Assembly: GCF_030704825.1 (NCBI RefSeq)
Contig: NZ_JAUYNX010000016.1
Span: forward strand, 186,001-250,000
DNA: 64,000 bases
Direction: 5' to 3'
DNA from: Brevundimonas sp.
Lineage (GTDB): Bacteria; Pseudomonadota; Alphaproteobacteria; Caulobacterales; Caulobacteraceae
The position numbers and the translations under genes were made by a program. Below the pieces are notes generated by a model that saw only the letters and a program-made list of their open reading frames with translations, was not told the DNA's origin and ran no database searches. Shown piece by piece: positions 16,615-25,035 of the stretch. The number at the start of each line of letters is the position of its first letter. The first letter of the stretch is position 1.

Positions 16615-18780
16615 ATGAACGCACCGTCTCGTATCGCCGACCGGACGGCGGACGATCTCGCGGCCTATCGCATGGTCCGGGGCGCCCTGCCTGTGCTGGC
16701 GGAGAAGCTGAGCCCGGAGGATCTCGCCGCCCAGTCCATGCCCGACTGCAGTCCGGGGAAATGGCATCTGGCCCACACCAGCTGGTTCTTCGAGGCCCTG
16801 ATCCTGGGCGAGACGCCCGGCTACCAGCCGGTCGATCCACGCTACCAGACCCTGTTCAACAGCTACTACGAGGCTCTCGGATCCCGCGTGGAGCGTCCGG
16901 AGCGCGGCCTGATGACGCGCCCGTCGCTGGACGAGGTGCTGGCCTATCGGCGCGAGATCGATCGCCGGATGACCGTCTGGCTTCGCGAGGGGCCGGCCGA
17001 CCGGCGCCAGCGCTATCTGTTCACCCTCGGCCTGCATCACGATCAGCAGCATCAGGAGCTGTTCCTGATGGACTTGCTGAACCTGATGGCGCGTTCGCCG
17101 CTGGACCCGGCGGCCTATGAGGCCGAACCCCGGGCCCGGGCGGCCCAGCCCGCGCGGGGCGGAACAACCCGGTTCAACGGCGGCCTGGTCGAGGTCGGTC
17201 ATGGCGGCGCGGACTTCGCGTTCGACAACGAGGGGCCGGCGCATCGCGTCTGGCTCGAACCCTACGCCCTGGCCAACGATCTGGTGACCAACGCCGACTG
17301 GATCGCCTTCATCGAGGACGGCGGCTACGCCCGGCCGGAGCTGTGGCTCTCGGACGGCTGGGCGGCTGCGAAGGCCGGGGGCTGGGAAGCGCCCCTGTAT
17401 TGGCGCCGCGAGAGCGGGGGCGAGGGCTGGACGACGATGACCCTGGCCGGTCGCAAGCCCGTCGACCCGGCCGCGCCGGTGCGTCACGTCAGCCTCTACG
17501 AAGCCGACGCCCATGCCCGCTGGGCCGGCAAGCGGCTGCCGACCGAGGCGGAGTGGGAGCATGCGGCGCGATGCCGTCCCGAGGCCTTCTCCAACGCCTT
17601 CGGCGAGGTCTGGCAGTGGACCTCCAGCGCCTACGCCCCCTATCCGGGGTTTCGGCCCACCGAGGGCACGGCGTCCGAGTACAACGGCAAGTTCATGGCC
17701 AACCAGATGGTGTTGCGGGGCTCCAGCTTCGCGACGCCCGACGGCCATGCCCGGGTCAGCTACCGAAACTTCTTCTATCCACATCAGAGGTGGGCCTTCA
17801 TGGGGTTGCGACTGGCCGAAGACGCCCCCGTCCCGGTGGTTCGAACCGCCGACGCGGGCGAGACGGCGCGCTTCCGCCGCGATCTGCTCGCCGGCCTGTC
17901 CCGCTCTCCCAAGGTCGCCTCGCCGAAATGGTTCTACGACGCCGAGGGCTCGCGTCTGTTCGAGGAGATCACCCGCCTGCCCGAATACTATCCGACCCGG
18001 CAGGAAGCCGCCCTGCTGCGGCGGGTGGCGCCGGAATGGGCGCCGCGGTTCGGGCCGGACGCGGTTCTGGTCGAGTTCGGTTCGGGGGCCAGCGACAAGA
18101 CCCGGATCGTGCTGGACGCGGCGCCGGACCTGGCCGCCTATGTGCCGATCGACATCAGCGCCGATGCGCTGGACGCCGCCGCCCGGCGGATCGCCGAGGC
18201 CTACCCGACGCTGGGGATCGCGCCCCTGGTCGGGGATTTTCTGCATCTGGGCGCCCTGCCGTCCGGGATCGGCGCGGGTCGAAAGATCGGCTTCTTCCCC
18301 GGCTCGACCATCGGCAACCTGGAGCGCGACGAGGCCATCGCCTTTCTGAAGGCGGCGCGCGGCCTGCTGGGACCGGACGCCCTGTTCATCCTCGGCGTCG
18401 ATCTGGTGAAGGAGGCCGGAACGCTGATCGCGGCCTACGACGACGCCGCCGGCGTGACCGCGGCCTTCAACCGCAACCTGCTGGTCCGGGCCAACCGCGA
18501 ACTGGGCGCAGGATTCGACGTCGACGCCTTCGCCCATCGCGCGGTCTGGAACACGGCGGCGTCGCGGATGGAGATGCACCTCGAGGCGACGCGGGACATG
18601 ACGGTCGAGATCGACGGACGCCCCATCACGTTCAAGCGCGGCGAAACCATCCACACCGAGAGTTCGCGCAAATACGCCGAAGCGTCGGTGCGGGAACTGG
18701 CCGAGGCCGCCGGCTGGACCGTGGCCGCGTTCGAGACCGGTCCCGCGCCGTCGGTGGCCCTGGCCTTGCTGGAGGCCTGA
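16615..18780 (+). CDS. egtBD: EgtB-EgtD fusion: ergothioneine biosynthesis enzyme
   Basis: This single 721-residue protein joins two ergothioneine enzymes. Residues 1 to about 403 are EgtB, the iron sulfoxide synthase. A DinB-like part carries the predicted iron ligands H51 (KWHLAHTSW), H142 and H146 (HHDQQHQEL). An FGE-type domain has RLPTEAEWEHAA, FGEVWQWTSSAY and VLRGSSFATP. Residues about 408-721 are EgtD, the histidine N-trimethyltransferase: SPKWFYDAEGSRLFEEITRLPEYYPTR, VEFGSGASDKT (SAM loop), FFPGSTIGNLERDEA with N568, and HTESSRKYAEAS with E682 and S684 in the histidine-binding positions. One uninterrupted frame spans both. Fungal Egt1 has the opposite order. EgtA, EgtC and EgtE are not nearby. 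A GGAGG site precedes the ATG. Confidence 0.93.
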   Translation: MNAPSRIADRTADDLAAYRMVRGALPVLAEKLSPEDLAAQSMPDCSPGKWHLAHTSWFFEALILGETPGYQPVDPRYQTLFNSYYEALGSRVERPERGLMTRPSLDEVLAYRREIDRRMTVWLREGPADRRQRYLFTLGLHHDQQHQELFLMDLLNLMARSPLDPAAYEAEPRARAAQPARGGTTRFNGGLVEVGHGGADFAFDNEGPAHRVWLEPYALANDLVTNADWIAFIEDGGYARPELWLSDGWAAAKAGGWEAPLYWRRESGGEGWTTMTLAGRKPVDPAAPVRHVSLYEADAHARWAGKRLPTEAEWEHAARCRPEAFSNAFGEVWQWTSSAYAPYPGFRPTEGTASEYNGKFMANQMVLRGSSFATPDGHARVSYRNFFYPHQRWAFMGLRLAEDAPVPVVRTADAGETARFRRDLLAGLSRSPKVASPKWFYDAEGSRLFEEITRLPEYYPTRQEAALLRRVAPEWAPRFGPDAVLVEFGSGASDKTRIVLDAAPDLAAYVPIDISADALDAAARRIAEAYPTLGIAPLVGDFLHLGALPSGIGAGRKIGFFPGSTIGNLERDEAIAFLKAARGLLGPDALFILGVDLVKEAGTLIAAYDDAAGVTAAFNRNLLVRANRELGAGFDVDAFAHRAVWNTAASRMEMHLEATRDMTVEIDGRPITFKRGETIHTESSRKYAEASVRELAEAAGWTVAAFETGPAPSVALALLEA

Positions 18781-18782
18781 AC

Positions 18783-18827
18783 GAAGAAGGGCGGCGACCG
18801 GTCCGGTCGCCGCCCTTCTTCTGTTCG
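18783..18827. terminator. Long-stem bidirectional terminator
   Basis: Complementary 19-base arms at 18783-18801 and 18803-18821 (core GGGCGGCGACCGG) form a very strong hairpin just after the egtB-egtD stop and facing the end of the KGG gene. The GAAGAA/TTCTTC ends give a pyrimidine-rich tail on either strand, so it can serve both converging genes. Confidence 0.8.
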
Positions 18828-18840
18828 CAGCCGGTTTCGC

Positions 18841-19065
18841 CTAGTCGGCGATGGTCGGCGCCGGCCGGTTGCGGGACCCGTGAGAGGCTTCGCCGCCCTT
18901 GCGGCCGGCCTGGGCCGCGAGGCTCCGGTCCTGGGAGAAGCTGCGCTTCTCGCTGGGCACGCTGGCGCCGCCCTTGCGGGCGATCTCGCGCTGGCGTTCC
19001 GGGTCCATGGAGGCGAAGCCCCGCTTGGACACGCCGGACGCTCGGGTGGTCTGACCTTGAGCCAT
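18841..19065 (-). CDS. KGG-motif general stress protein (YciG-like)
   Basis: This 74-residue hydrophilic protein has two copies of the stress-protein KGG motif: REIARKGGASVPSEKRSFS and AAQAGRKGGEASHG. Proteins of this type (YciG, GsiB-like) are induced in stationary phase and stress and are thought to be unstructured protectants. I chose the ATG at 19065, which follows AAGGAAC at good spacing. About 45-65 bases upstream is a GGAAC/GGTT pair resembling the EcfG stress sigma promoter. It is convergent with the ergothioneine gene across a strong hairpin. Confidence 0.87.
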   Translation of the reverse strand: MAQGQTTRASGVSKRGFASMDPERQREIARKGGASVPSEKRSFSQDRSLAAQAGRKGGEASHGSRNRPAPTIAD

Positions 19066-19105
19066 CGGGGGTTCCTTTCGTGGCGGCGTTTGATGGTTGC
19101 TGACA

Positions 19106-19131
19106 GAACCCCCCGACTCCCGTCCGGTTCC
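19106..19131 (-). promoter_or_regulatory. Candidate EcfG-type stress promoter
   Basis: On the minus strand GGAAC (19131-19127) is followed after 16 bases by GGTT, against the alphaproteobacterial general-stress consensus GGAAC-N16/17-CGTT. It lies upstream of the KGG stress protein, the kind of gene this sigma factor controls. One of four -10 bases differs. Confidence 0.45.
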
Positions 19132-19185
19132 GGTCGGGCGGTCACACAATTGCGAACGAATCACAGGGACTTGGGAGAGCGATGG

Positions 19186-19347
19186 TCACTTTCCCTCGTA
19201 CGGGCGCGCGTCACCTTCCCCGCCGCCGCCGGGGTCCTGTTGCGGTACTTCGTCCGGCGACCCGGCCGGATCGATGTCGGGTCCGGGCGTGTCGGGCGGC
19301 AGGATTTCAGGCTTCCCGCCGGGGCTGTCGGGTTCGATATAGGTCAT
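19186..19347 (-). CDS. Small proline-rich protein, unknown
   Basis: This 53-residue protein starts MTYIEPDSPGGKPEILPP and is rich in Pro, Gly, Asp and Glu, with PDTPGPDIDPAGSPDEVPQQDP following. It should be unstructured and acidic. An excellent ribosome binding site (AAGGAGAAG) 5 bases before the ATG supports translation and decides the start; an upstream in-frame ATG would run through the divergent gene. I know of no assigned function. Its position among stress-type small proteins suggests a similar regulon. Confidence 0.65.
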   Translation of the reverse strand: MTYIEPDSPGGKPEILPPDTPGPDIDPAGSPDEVPQQDPGGGGEGDARPYEGK

Positions 19348-19486
19348 GGCCTTCTCCTTGCTGCGGGAAGAACGCCGCGCCGGACCGCCGTGTTCAATCA
19401 CGATTGACGGCGGCGGCGATTTCGTCGGAACCGGGTCCGGCGTCGGCGGATTGTGGCAGTTCCTCATCCCCGCCAGGAAGCCTGCC

Positions 19487-19771
19487 ATGAGCGAGACCTA
19501 CACGGGCCCGACCACGCCCGACGACATCGAGGCCGATCCCGACACCGCCTCGACCGTGCTTGACCGCCAGGCCGACGCCATCCTGCTGGAAGGCCGGACC
19601 TTCGGCGCGCGGCCGCTGCGGCAGGCGGTGCGCGAGGACGCGGCGCGGGCCCGGGCGTGGGGACGCGAGCGGACGACGCGGCTGCGCGGCGCCGTGCAGG
19701 CCGAACCGGTCAGGGCGTCCCTCTACGCGCTCGGCCTGGGCGTGCTGATCGGCCTGCTGGTCGCCCGCTGA
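19487..19771 (+). CDS. DUF883/ElaB-like small membrane-anchored protein
   Basis: This 94-residue protein has a charged helical body (residues about 15-72, including RQAVREDAARARAWGRERTTRLRG) and a single C-terminal membrane helix, SLYALGLGVLIGLLVAR, ending at the C-terminus. That is the layout of ElaB/YqjD proteins, which anchor to the inner membrane in stationary phase and may tether ribosomes. The ATG at 19487 follows an AGGAAG ribosome binding site. Upstream in-frame codons overlap the divergent small gene and look non-coding. Confidence 0.75.
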   Translation: MSETYTGPTTPDDIEADPDTASTVLDRQADAILLEGRTFGARPLRQAVREDAARARAWGRERTTRLRGAVQAEPVRASLYALGLGVLIGLLVAR

Positions 19772-19781
19772 GCCGGAGCGC

Positions 19782-20483
19782 CTAGGACGGGCCGGTCGCC
19801 GGCCGAGCGATCGGCGCGCGCCGCATGGCCTCGTCCGAGACAAAGGGGTTGCCGCGGCGCTCGGCGCCGAAGGTCGAGGTCGGCCCGTGCCCCGGCACGA
19901 AGGTGACGTCGTCTCCCAGCGGCCACAGCCGGGTCGTGATGGCGTTCAGCAAGGCGCCGTGGTCGCTGCGGGGGAAGTCGGTGCGGCCGATCGAACCCTT
20001 GAAAAGCACATCCCCGACCTGGGCGAAGCGGGCGGCGCGGTTGAAGAAGATCACGTGACCGGGCGTGTGGCCGGGGCAGTGATACACCTCCCAGGTCGTC
20101 TCCCCGAGGGTCAGGACATCGCCGTCGGCCAGCCAGCGGGTCGGGGTGAAGCTGCGGGCGCCGGGGATGCCGTACAGCTGGCCCTGGGCCGGGATGCCGT
20201 CGATCCAGAACTGGTCGTCGGCATGGGGGCCGATGATCTCGAGCCCGGTCTTCTCCTGCATCTCGGCCGCGCCGCCGGCGTGGTCGAGGTGGCCGTGGGT
20301 GATCCAGATGGCGTCGAGCGTCAGCCCCTGTTTGGCCGCCGCGCCCAGCAGGGCGTCGATCGAAGCGCCCGGATCGATGATGGCCGCTTTCAGCGTCTTG
20401 CGGCACCAGACGAGGGTGCAGTTCTGCTGCAGCGGCGTGACGGGGAAGACGGCGACGCCGATCGGGGCGGGGGAGGGGCTCAT
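19782..20483 (-). CDS. MBL-fold metallo-hydrolase (YcbL-like)
   Basis: This 233-residue protein is of the glyoxalase II/YcbL type. It has the metal-binding motif THGHLDHAGG near residue 63, PGHTPGHVIFF near 137, the aspartate of GDVLFKGSIGRTDFP and a C-terminal VPGHGPTSTFG histidine. These are all the expected metal ligands. Such enzymes hydrolyse thioesters like S-lactoylglutathione; the substrate is not determined by sequence. It is convergent with the DUF883-like gene and divergent from tig. Confidence 0.9.
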   Translation of the reverse strand: MSPSPAPIGVAVFPVTPLQQNCTLVWCRKTLKAAIIDPGASIDALLGAAAKQGLTLDAIWITHGHLDHAGGAAEMQEKTGLEIIGPHADDQFWIDGIPAQGQLYGIPGARSFTPTRWLADGDVLTLGETTWEVYHCPGHTPGHVIFFNRAARFAQVGDVLFKGSIGRTDFPRSDHGALLNAITTRLWPLGDDVTFVPGHGPTSTFGAERRGNPFVSDEAMRRAPIARPATGPS

Positions 20484-20542
20484 GGCGTCCAGATAGCGCG
20501 CCTCCGCCGCCGCCGAAACCGTCCCGTGCCCCGCGTCTCACG

Positions 20543-20571
20543 TTGACCTTTCGGGCGGTCCTCGACATAAG
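20543..20571 (+). promoter_or_regulatory. Candidate sigma-70 promoter of tig
   Basis: TTGACC (20543-20548) and CATAAG (20566-20571) are separated by 17 bases, about 107 bases before the trigger factor ATG. The leader between them contains GC-rich repeats around AAAGGGCGGCCCTT and AAAGGGCGCCGCC, which could fold. Confidence 0.5.
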
Positions 20572-20677
20572 GGCGGGCTTCAAAGGCGCCGCCTCCAAAG
20601 GGCGGCCCTTGTTGCTTTACCCCACAGTGCAGCGCCTGCCCCAAAGGGCGCCGCCCCAGAGCGTCAGAATCCCGACC

Positions 20678-22021
20678 ATGCAAGTCGTCGAAAAGTCCAA
20701 CGAAGGTCTGAGCCGCGTGATCGCGGTGACCATCCCCGCCGCCGAGCTGAACGCCCGGCTGGACGCCAAGCTGAAGGAGGTCGCGCCCCAGGTGAAGCTG
20801 AAGGGCTTCCGGCCCGGCAAGGTCCCGGCCTCGCACGTCAAGAAGACCTTCGGCCGCGACCTGATGGGCGAGATCGTCAATGACGCCCTGAACACCTCGA
20901 GCCAGAAGGCCCTGGACGACGCCAAGGTGCGTCCGGCCGCCCCCGCCGAGATGAAGCTGACCTCGGACATGGACAAGGTCATCGCCGGCACGGAAGACCT
21001 GGCCTACGAAATGGCCCTGGAGGTCATGCCCGACTTCACCCCGACCGACATCAAGAAGCTGAAGCTGGAACGCCCGACCTATGAGGCGTCGGACGCCGAT
21101 CTGGACGAGGCCCTGACCGAACTGGCCGGCCAGGCCAAGTCCTATGAGGACAAGAAGGGCAAGGCCGTGAAGGCCGCCGAGGGCGACGAGGTCACCATCG
21201 ACTTCCTGGGCAAGCTGGACGGCGAGCCCTTCGAGGGCGGCGCCGCCGAGGACGCCCAGCTGGTGATCGGCTCCAACCGCTTCATCCCGGGCTTCGAAGA
21301 GCAGCTGAAGGGCGCCAAGGTCGGCGACGAGACGGTCCTGAACGTGACCTTCCCGGCGGACTACCAGGCGGCCCACCTGGCCGGCAAGGCCGTGACCTTC
21401 GACGTCAAGGTCAAGGCCATCAAGGCCGAGGCGCCGGCGAAGATCGACGAGGATTTCGCCAAGCGCATCGGCATCGAGTCGCTGGACAAGCTGAAGGAGC
21501 TGCTGCGCAACAATCTGAACCAGCAGTATGTCGGCGCCGCCCGCTTCAAGCTGAAGCGCGCACTGCTCGACGCACTGGACAAGGCCCACGACTTCCCGCT
21601 GCCGCCCAAGATGGTCGAGGCCGAGTTCGACGGCATCTGGCAACAGGTCCAGGCCGACAAGGAAGCCAGCCGCCTGCCGCCGGAGGACGCCAAGAAGTCC
21701 GAGAAGAAGCTCAAGGACGAGTACCGCAAGATCGCCGAGCGGCGCGTGCGCCTGGGTCTGGTGCTGGCCGAGATCGGCCGCGCCAACAACGTCCAGATCA
21801 CCGACCAGGAACTGAACAACGCCATCATGAACGAGGCCCGCAACTATCCGGGCCAGGAGCGTCAGGTGCTGGACTTCTATCGCCAGAACCCCAACGCCGC
21901 CGCCCAGATGCGCGCTCCGATCTATGAGGAGAAGGTCTGCGACCTGATCTTCGACACGGCCAAGGTCGTCGACACCCCGATCAGCAAGGAAGAGCTGCTC
22001 AAGGAAGACGAGGAGGGCTGA
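20678..22021 (+). CDS. tig: Trigger factor
   Basis: This 447-residue ribosome-associated chaperone has the N-terminal ribosome-binding domain with the signature FRPGKVPASHVKKTFG. The FKBP-type prolyl isomerase domain lies at about residues 165-250 (GDEVTIDFLGKLDGEPFEGGAAEDAQLVIGSNRFIPGFEEQL). The helical C-terminal chaperone arms follow. The start MQVVEKSNEGL at 20678 matches the usual N-terminus; an earlier in-frame ATG would include the promoter. It begins the tig-clpP-clpX-lon proteostasis cluster typical of alphaproteobacteria, here with an extra secreted-protein gene between tig and clpP. Confidence 0.97.
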   Translation: MQVVEKSNEGLSRVIAVTIPAAELNARLDAKLKEVAPQVKLKGFRPGKVPASHVKKTFGRDLMGEIVNDALNTSSQKALDDAKVRPAAPAEMKLTSDMDKVIAGTEDLAYEMALEVMPDFTPTDIKKLKLERPTYEASDADLDEALTELAGQAKSYEDKKGKAVKAAEGDEVTIDFLGKLDGEPFEGGAAEDAQLVIGSNRFIPGFEEQLKGAKVGDETVLNVTFPADYQAAHLAGKAVTFDVKVKAIKAEAPAKIDEDFAKRIGIESLDKLKELLRNNLNQQYVGAARFKLKRALLDALDKAHDFPLPPKMVEAEFDGIWQQVQADKEASRLPPEDAKKSEKKLKDEYRKIAERRVRLGLVLAEIGRANNVQITDQELNNAIMNEARNYPGQERQVLDFYRQNPNAAAQMRAPIYEEKVCDLIFDTAKVVDTPISKEELLKEDEEG

Positions 22022-22088
22022 TCCGGCCCGCCCGGATCGCTGGATCCGGTTCGTCCGGCCCCGGTCGTTCACAAAGGAAGGTCCCGCG

Positions 22089-23063
22089 ATGAGCCTCTTC
22101 GTCAGCCTGATCTCGGCCGGCCTTCTGGTTCTCCCGGGACAGGCGGCGCAGGACCCGGCGCCGCCGGCTCCGGTTTCCGCCCCGGACCCGCAGGCCGGGG
22201 TCCAGGAACCGGCGGTCGAGCTGGGCGCGGTCGAGGTGACGGGCCCGCGTCCGGTGGAGGAGCGGGCCGCCGCCTTCATCGACGAGGTCGCCGCGGCCCC
22301 GCGCGGACGGGGCCTGGGCCGCTGGGACCGGGCGATCTGCGTGGGCGCCGCCAATATGAGCGGCCGCTACGCCCGGTTCATGATCGACCGCGTATCGACC
22401 GTCGCCCTCGACCTGGGGCTGGAGATCGGCGAGCCGGGATGCCGGCCCAACATCATGATCGCCGCCGCGGCCGACGCCGACGAACTGGCCGTCGCCCTTG
22501 TGAGGGACGATCCCAACGGGTTTCGGCCCGCGCTGAACCAGACCGATCTGGGCAGCCGGGCGCTCGCGCTCTTCCAGACCACGGACGCACCGGTTCGCTG
22601 GTGGCACGTCAGCCTTCCGGTCAGCGTCGACACCGGCGACGTGGCGATCCGCCTGAATGGCGAGGAGGCTCCCGCGGTGCGGGTGCGCGACGTGTCGCGG
22701 CTGCGGGCCAATGTTCGCGATGATCTGGTGCGGGTCGTCATCATCCTCGACACGCCCCGGATCGGCCGGATCTCGTACGGGGCGCTCAGCGACTATGTCG
22801 CCCTCGTGGCCCTGGCCCAGATCGACCCTGCGGCGGACACCTCGGACTGGCCCAGCGTCCTCAACCTGTTCACCGCGGCCGAACCGCCCGCCGGCCTGAC
22901 CGACTGGGACAGGGACTATCTGCAGTCCCTGTACGCCGCTCGCCGCGACCGGGCGCGCCCGACGCAACAGGCGCGCGAGATCGTCAGCGGCATGGTCGAC
23001 GCCCGGACCCGGGAGCCCGAGCCGGAGACCGAGCCGGAGACCGGGGCGGCGCCGACGCCGTGA
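22089..23063 (+). CDS. Secreted protein of unknown function
   Basis: This 324-residue protein has a signal peptide ([21 protein letters not shown]) and a Pro/Ala-rich linker. A folded domain from about residue 60 contains [42 protein letters not shown], with a likely disulfide between CVGA and GCRP. A second part, [32 protein letters not shown], recurs in hypothetical proteins of this bacterial group. The tail is Glu/Pro rich. It lies between tig and clpP, 67 and 94 bases away. The ATG at 22089 follows AAAGGAAGG. Function cannot be given. Confidence 0.8.
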   Translation: MSLFVSLISAGLLVLPGQAAQDPAPPAPVSAPDPQAGVQEPAVELGAVEVTGPRPVEERAAAFIDEVAAAPRGRGLGRWDRAICVGAANMSGRYARFMIDRVSTVALDLGLEIGEPGCRPNIMIAAAADADELAVALVRDDPNGFRPALNQTDLGSRALALFQTTDAPVRWWHVSLPVSVDTGDVAIRLNGEEAPAVRVRDVSRLRANVRDDLVRVVIILDTPRIGRISYGALSDYVALVALAQIDPAADTSDWPSVLNLFTAAEPPAGLTDWDRDYLQSLYAARRDRARPTQQAREIVSGMVDARTREPEPETEPETGAAPTP

Positions 23064-23157
23064 CGGCGCCTTGCGTCAACGGTTCGGCAACGCGATATCC
23101 TGTCCAACAGGCGTGCGGCCGGTGAGTCGCGCCCAGATGCATCCCGAGAAAGCCCCA

Positions 23158-23799
23158 ATGCGCGATCCGATCGAACTGATGAACATGAACCTCGTCCCCA
23201 TGGTGGTGGAGCAGTCCAGCCGGGGCGAGCGGGCCTTCGACATCTTCTCGCGCCTGCTGCGCGAGCGGATCATCTTCCTGACGGGGCCCTTCGAGGACAC
23301 GATGGCCTCGCTGATCTGCGCCCAGCTGCTGTTCCTGGAATCGGAGAACCCGAAGAAGGAAATCAGCATGTACATCAACAGCCCCGGCGGCCAGGTCTCC
23401 TCGGCGCTCGCGATCTACGACACCATGCAATACATCCGCTCGCCGGTTTCGACGGTGTGCATGGGCATGGCCGCCTCGGCCGGTTCGCTGATCCTGACCG
23501 CCGGCGCCGCGGGCCAGCGCGTGGCCCTGCCGAACGCCCGGATCATGGTGCACCAGCCCTCGGGCGGCTTCCGCGGCCAGGCCTCGGACATCGAACTGCA
23601 CGCGGCCGACATCCGCTACACCAAGCGCCGCCTCAACGAGATCTACGTCCACCACACCGGCCGGACCTATGAGGAGGTCGAGAAGACGCTCGACCGCGAC
23701 CATTTCATGAGCGCCGAGGAAGCCAAGGCCTGGGGCATCGTCGACCACGTCTACGACCGCCGCGAACAGGCCGAGGGGGACGGCGTCAAGACCGTCTGA
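23158..23799 (+). CDS. clpP: ATP-dependent Clp protease proteolytic subunit
   Basis: This 213-residue serine peptidase forms the ClpP chamber. The catalytic serine lies in [14 protein letters not shown] and the histidine in [19 protein letters not shown]. The substrate-lining INSPGG segment is intact. The C-terminal Asp region is [21 protein letters not shown]. The start [19 protein letters not shown] was chosen because the mature ClpP N-terminus (NLVPMVVEQ) lies a few residues in; an ATG seven codons upstream is possible. It partners with ClpX, encoded 1.2 kb downstream. In Caulobacter relatives ClpXP is essential for cell-cycle proteolysis. Confidence 0.97.
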   Translation: MRDPIELMNMNLVPMVVEQSSRGERAFDIFSRLLRERIIFLTGPFEDTMASLICAQLLFLESENPKKEISMYINSPGGQVSSALAIYDTMQYIRSPVSTVCMGMAASAGSLILTAGAAGQRVALPNARIMVHQPSGGFRGQASDIELHAADIRYTKRRLNEIYVHHTGRTYEEVEKTLDRDHFMSAEEAKAWGIVDHVYDRREQAEGDGVKTV

Positions 23800-23820
23800 C
23801 CCCGACGCCGCAACAGGTCG

Positions 23821-23858
23821 GAAAGGGGCGCGCCGCGACCGGCGGGCCCCTTTCTTTT
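23821..23858 (+). terminator. Rho-independent terminator after clpP
   Basis: The arms GAAAGGGGC (23821-23829) and GCCCCTTTC (23846-23854) are followed by a T run, 22 bases after the clpP stop. Confidence 0.85.
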
Positions 23859-23874
23859 GTGCTATCAGGCCGCC

Positions 23875-24195
23875 ATGCAACATACGCGCGATACGAGCGG
23901 GATCGTCGAGGTCGACGGCGAGACCTACGAGTGGGAAATCCGTCGCCAGCCCCAGCCGAAGGCTGGCGGCCAGTGGGACGGGATGGCCCTGAGCCTGCGG
24001 CTGAAGGACTTCAAGCGCGAGGCGGTGGTGCAGTTCCCGATGCCGATGCGCCCCAACGGACGGCCCGACCAGGAGAAGCAGCGCATCAATGTCGAGGCGG
24101 TGCGCAATGCCGTGGCCTCGGCGATCGAGGCGGGCTGGAACCCCACCTCGCGAGGCAAGGCCGTGGTTTTCGACGTGGACGCCGACGGCCGCTGA
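23875..24195 (+). CDS. Conserved hypothetical protein
   Basis: This 106-residue soluble protein of unknown function has a compact beta-rich N-terminus (TSGIVEVDGETYEWEIRRQPQP), then GMALSLRLKDFKREAVVQFP, and a helix with NVEAVRNAVASAIEAGWNPTSRGKAVVFDVD. It has no signal peptide, membrane segment or catalytic motif I can name. The start MQHTRDT at 23875 lies just after the clpP terminator. The six residues an upstream ATG would add fall in the terminator. Similar small proteins occur near clp genes in related bacteria, so it may be co-inherited. Confidence 0.7.
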   Translation: MQHTRDTSGIVEVDGETYEWEIRRQPQPKAGGQWDGMALSLRLKDFKREAVVQFPMPMRPNGRPDQEKQRINVEAVRNAVASAIEAGWNPTSRGKAVVFDVDADGR

Positions 24196-24204
24196 CGGTC
24201 AGGA

Positions 24205-24846
24205 TCAGCCCTTGAACCGCCGGAAGCCGGCCTCTTCCGCGATGGCCAGCATCTCGGTGTCGCCCGTAGTGTCGCCATAGGCGGCGGCCAGTTTCATGTC
24301 GTCGCCGAAGGCCGCGCGCAGCCGCCGCACCTTTTCCTCGCCCCGGCAGTTGGGACTGGCGAAGGCGCCGGTGACGCGGTCGTCGCCGTCGAACACCAGC
24401 GGCGTGCCCAGCAGGGCCTCGGCGCCCAGTCTCCGCGCGAAGGGCGCCACCGTGGTTTCGGGCGAGGCGGTGACGATGACCCGATACGCGCCCCTGGCGC
24501 CCCAGTCCTTCCAGCAGGCGAGGGCGTCGTAGCGCATGAAGCCGGGCCAGACCTGGCCGGCGAAGGCCTCGGCGTCCTCCTCGAGCTGGATCCGGGGCAC
24601 GCCCTTGAGGAATTCCCGCACCGAGGCGGCCTTGAGCCGTCCGCGGTCGCGATCGCCGGCGTAGGCCGCCAGATCCGGCGCCATACGCGTCAGACCCAGG
24701 AACCAGCCGCCGGCGCCGGCCCGCCAGCGCAGGAACTGGGTGAAGCTGTCGCGGATCGTCAGCGTGCCGTCGAAATCAAACGCGACGATGGCCTGATCCT
24801 TGCGAGGCGACTGGCGAACCATGGTGGGACTTCCCATGTCAGACAT
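24205..24846 (-). CDS. HAD-IB family phosphatase
   Basis: This 213-residue HAD-superfamily protein has motif I AFDFDGTLTIRDS with both catalytic aspartates, motif II VIVTASPET and motif III GEEKVRRLRAAFGDDMKLAAAYGDTTGDTEML. These match subfamily IB (phosphoserine phosphatase-like, often phosphatidylglycerol-phosphate phosphatases). The long helical cap after motif I (LRWRAGAGGWFLGLTRMAPDLAAYAGDRDRG) is typical of the lipid- or sugar-phosphate group. It is convergent with the small gene before it and divergent from clpX. Confidence 0.87.
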   Translation of the reverse strand: MSDMGSPTMVRQSPRKDQAIVAFDFDGTLTIRDSFTQFLRWRAGAGGWFLGLTRMAPDLAAYAGDRDRGRLKAASVREFLKGVPRIQLEEDAEAFAGQVWPGFMRYDALACWKDWGARGAYRVIVTASPETTVAPFARRLGAEALLGTPLVFDGDDRVTGAFASPNCRGEEKVRRLRAAFGDDMKLAAAYGDTTGDTEMLAIAEEAGFRRFKG

Positions 24847-25035
24847 TCGCCGCGATCTCCCTCAACAGTGAACCGTCCGTTTCCCGCCTCGGCCACGCTT
24901 GGCCGGGGTTGTGGCGGGCGTCCGTATGGGTGATTGTCAATTTTTGAAGACCTTTGCGCCCAGTGTTCGGGAATCAACGCGAAGGAAGCGCGTTTCGTCT
25001 CATATCGGGGCGAACCGCGGGAGTGAGAAGGCTCG

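Noticed and set aside
19427..19452. GGAAC upstream of the ElaB-like gene as an EcfG promoter.
   Set aside because: The -35 matches, but no CGTT-like -10 lies at 16-17 bases.
20480..22354. Long open frame antisense to tig and its downstream gene (624 codons).
   Set aside because: It mirrors trigger factor codon structure, has biased L/D/G composition from GC-rich reverse strand, and shows no family motif.
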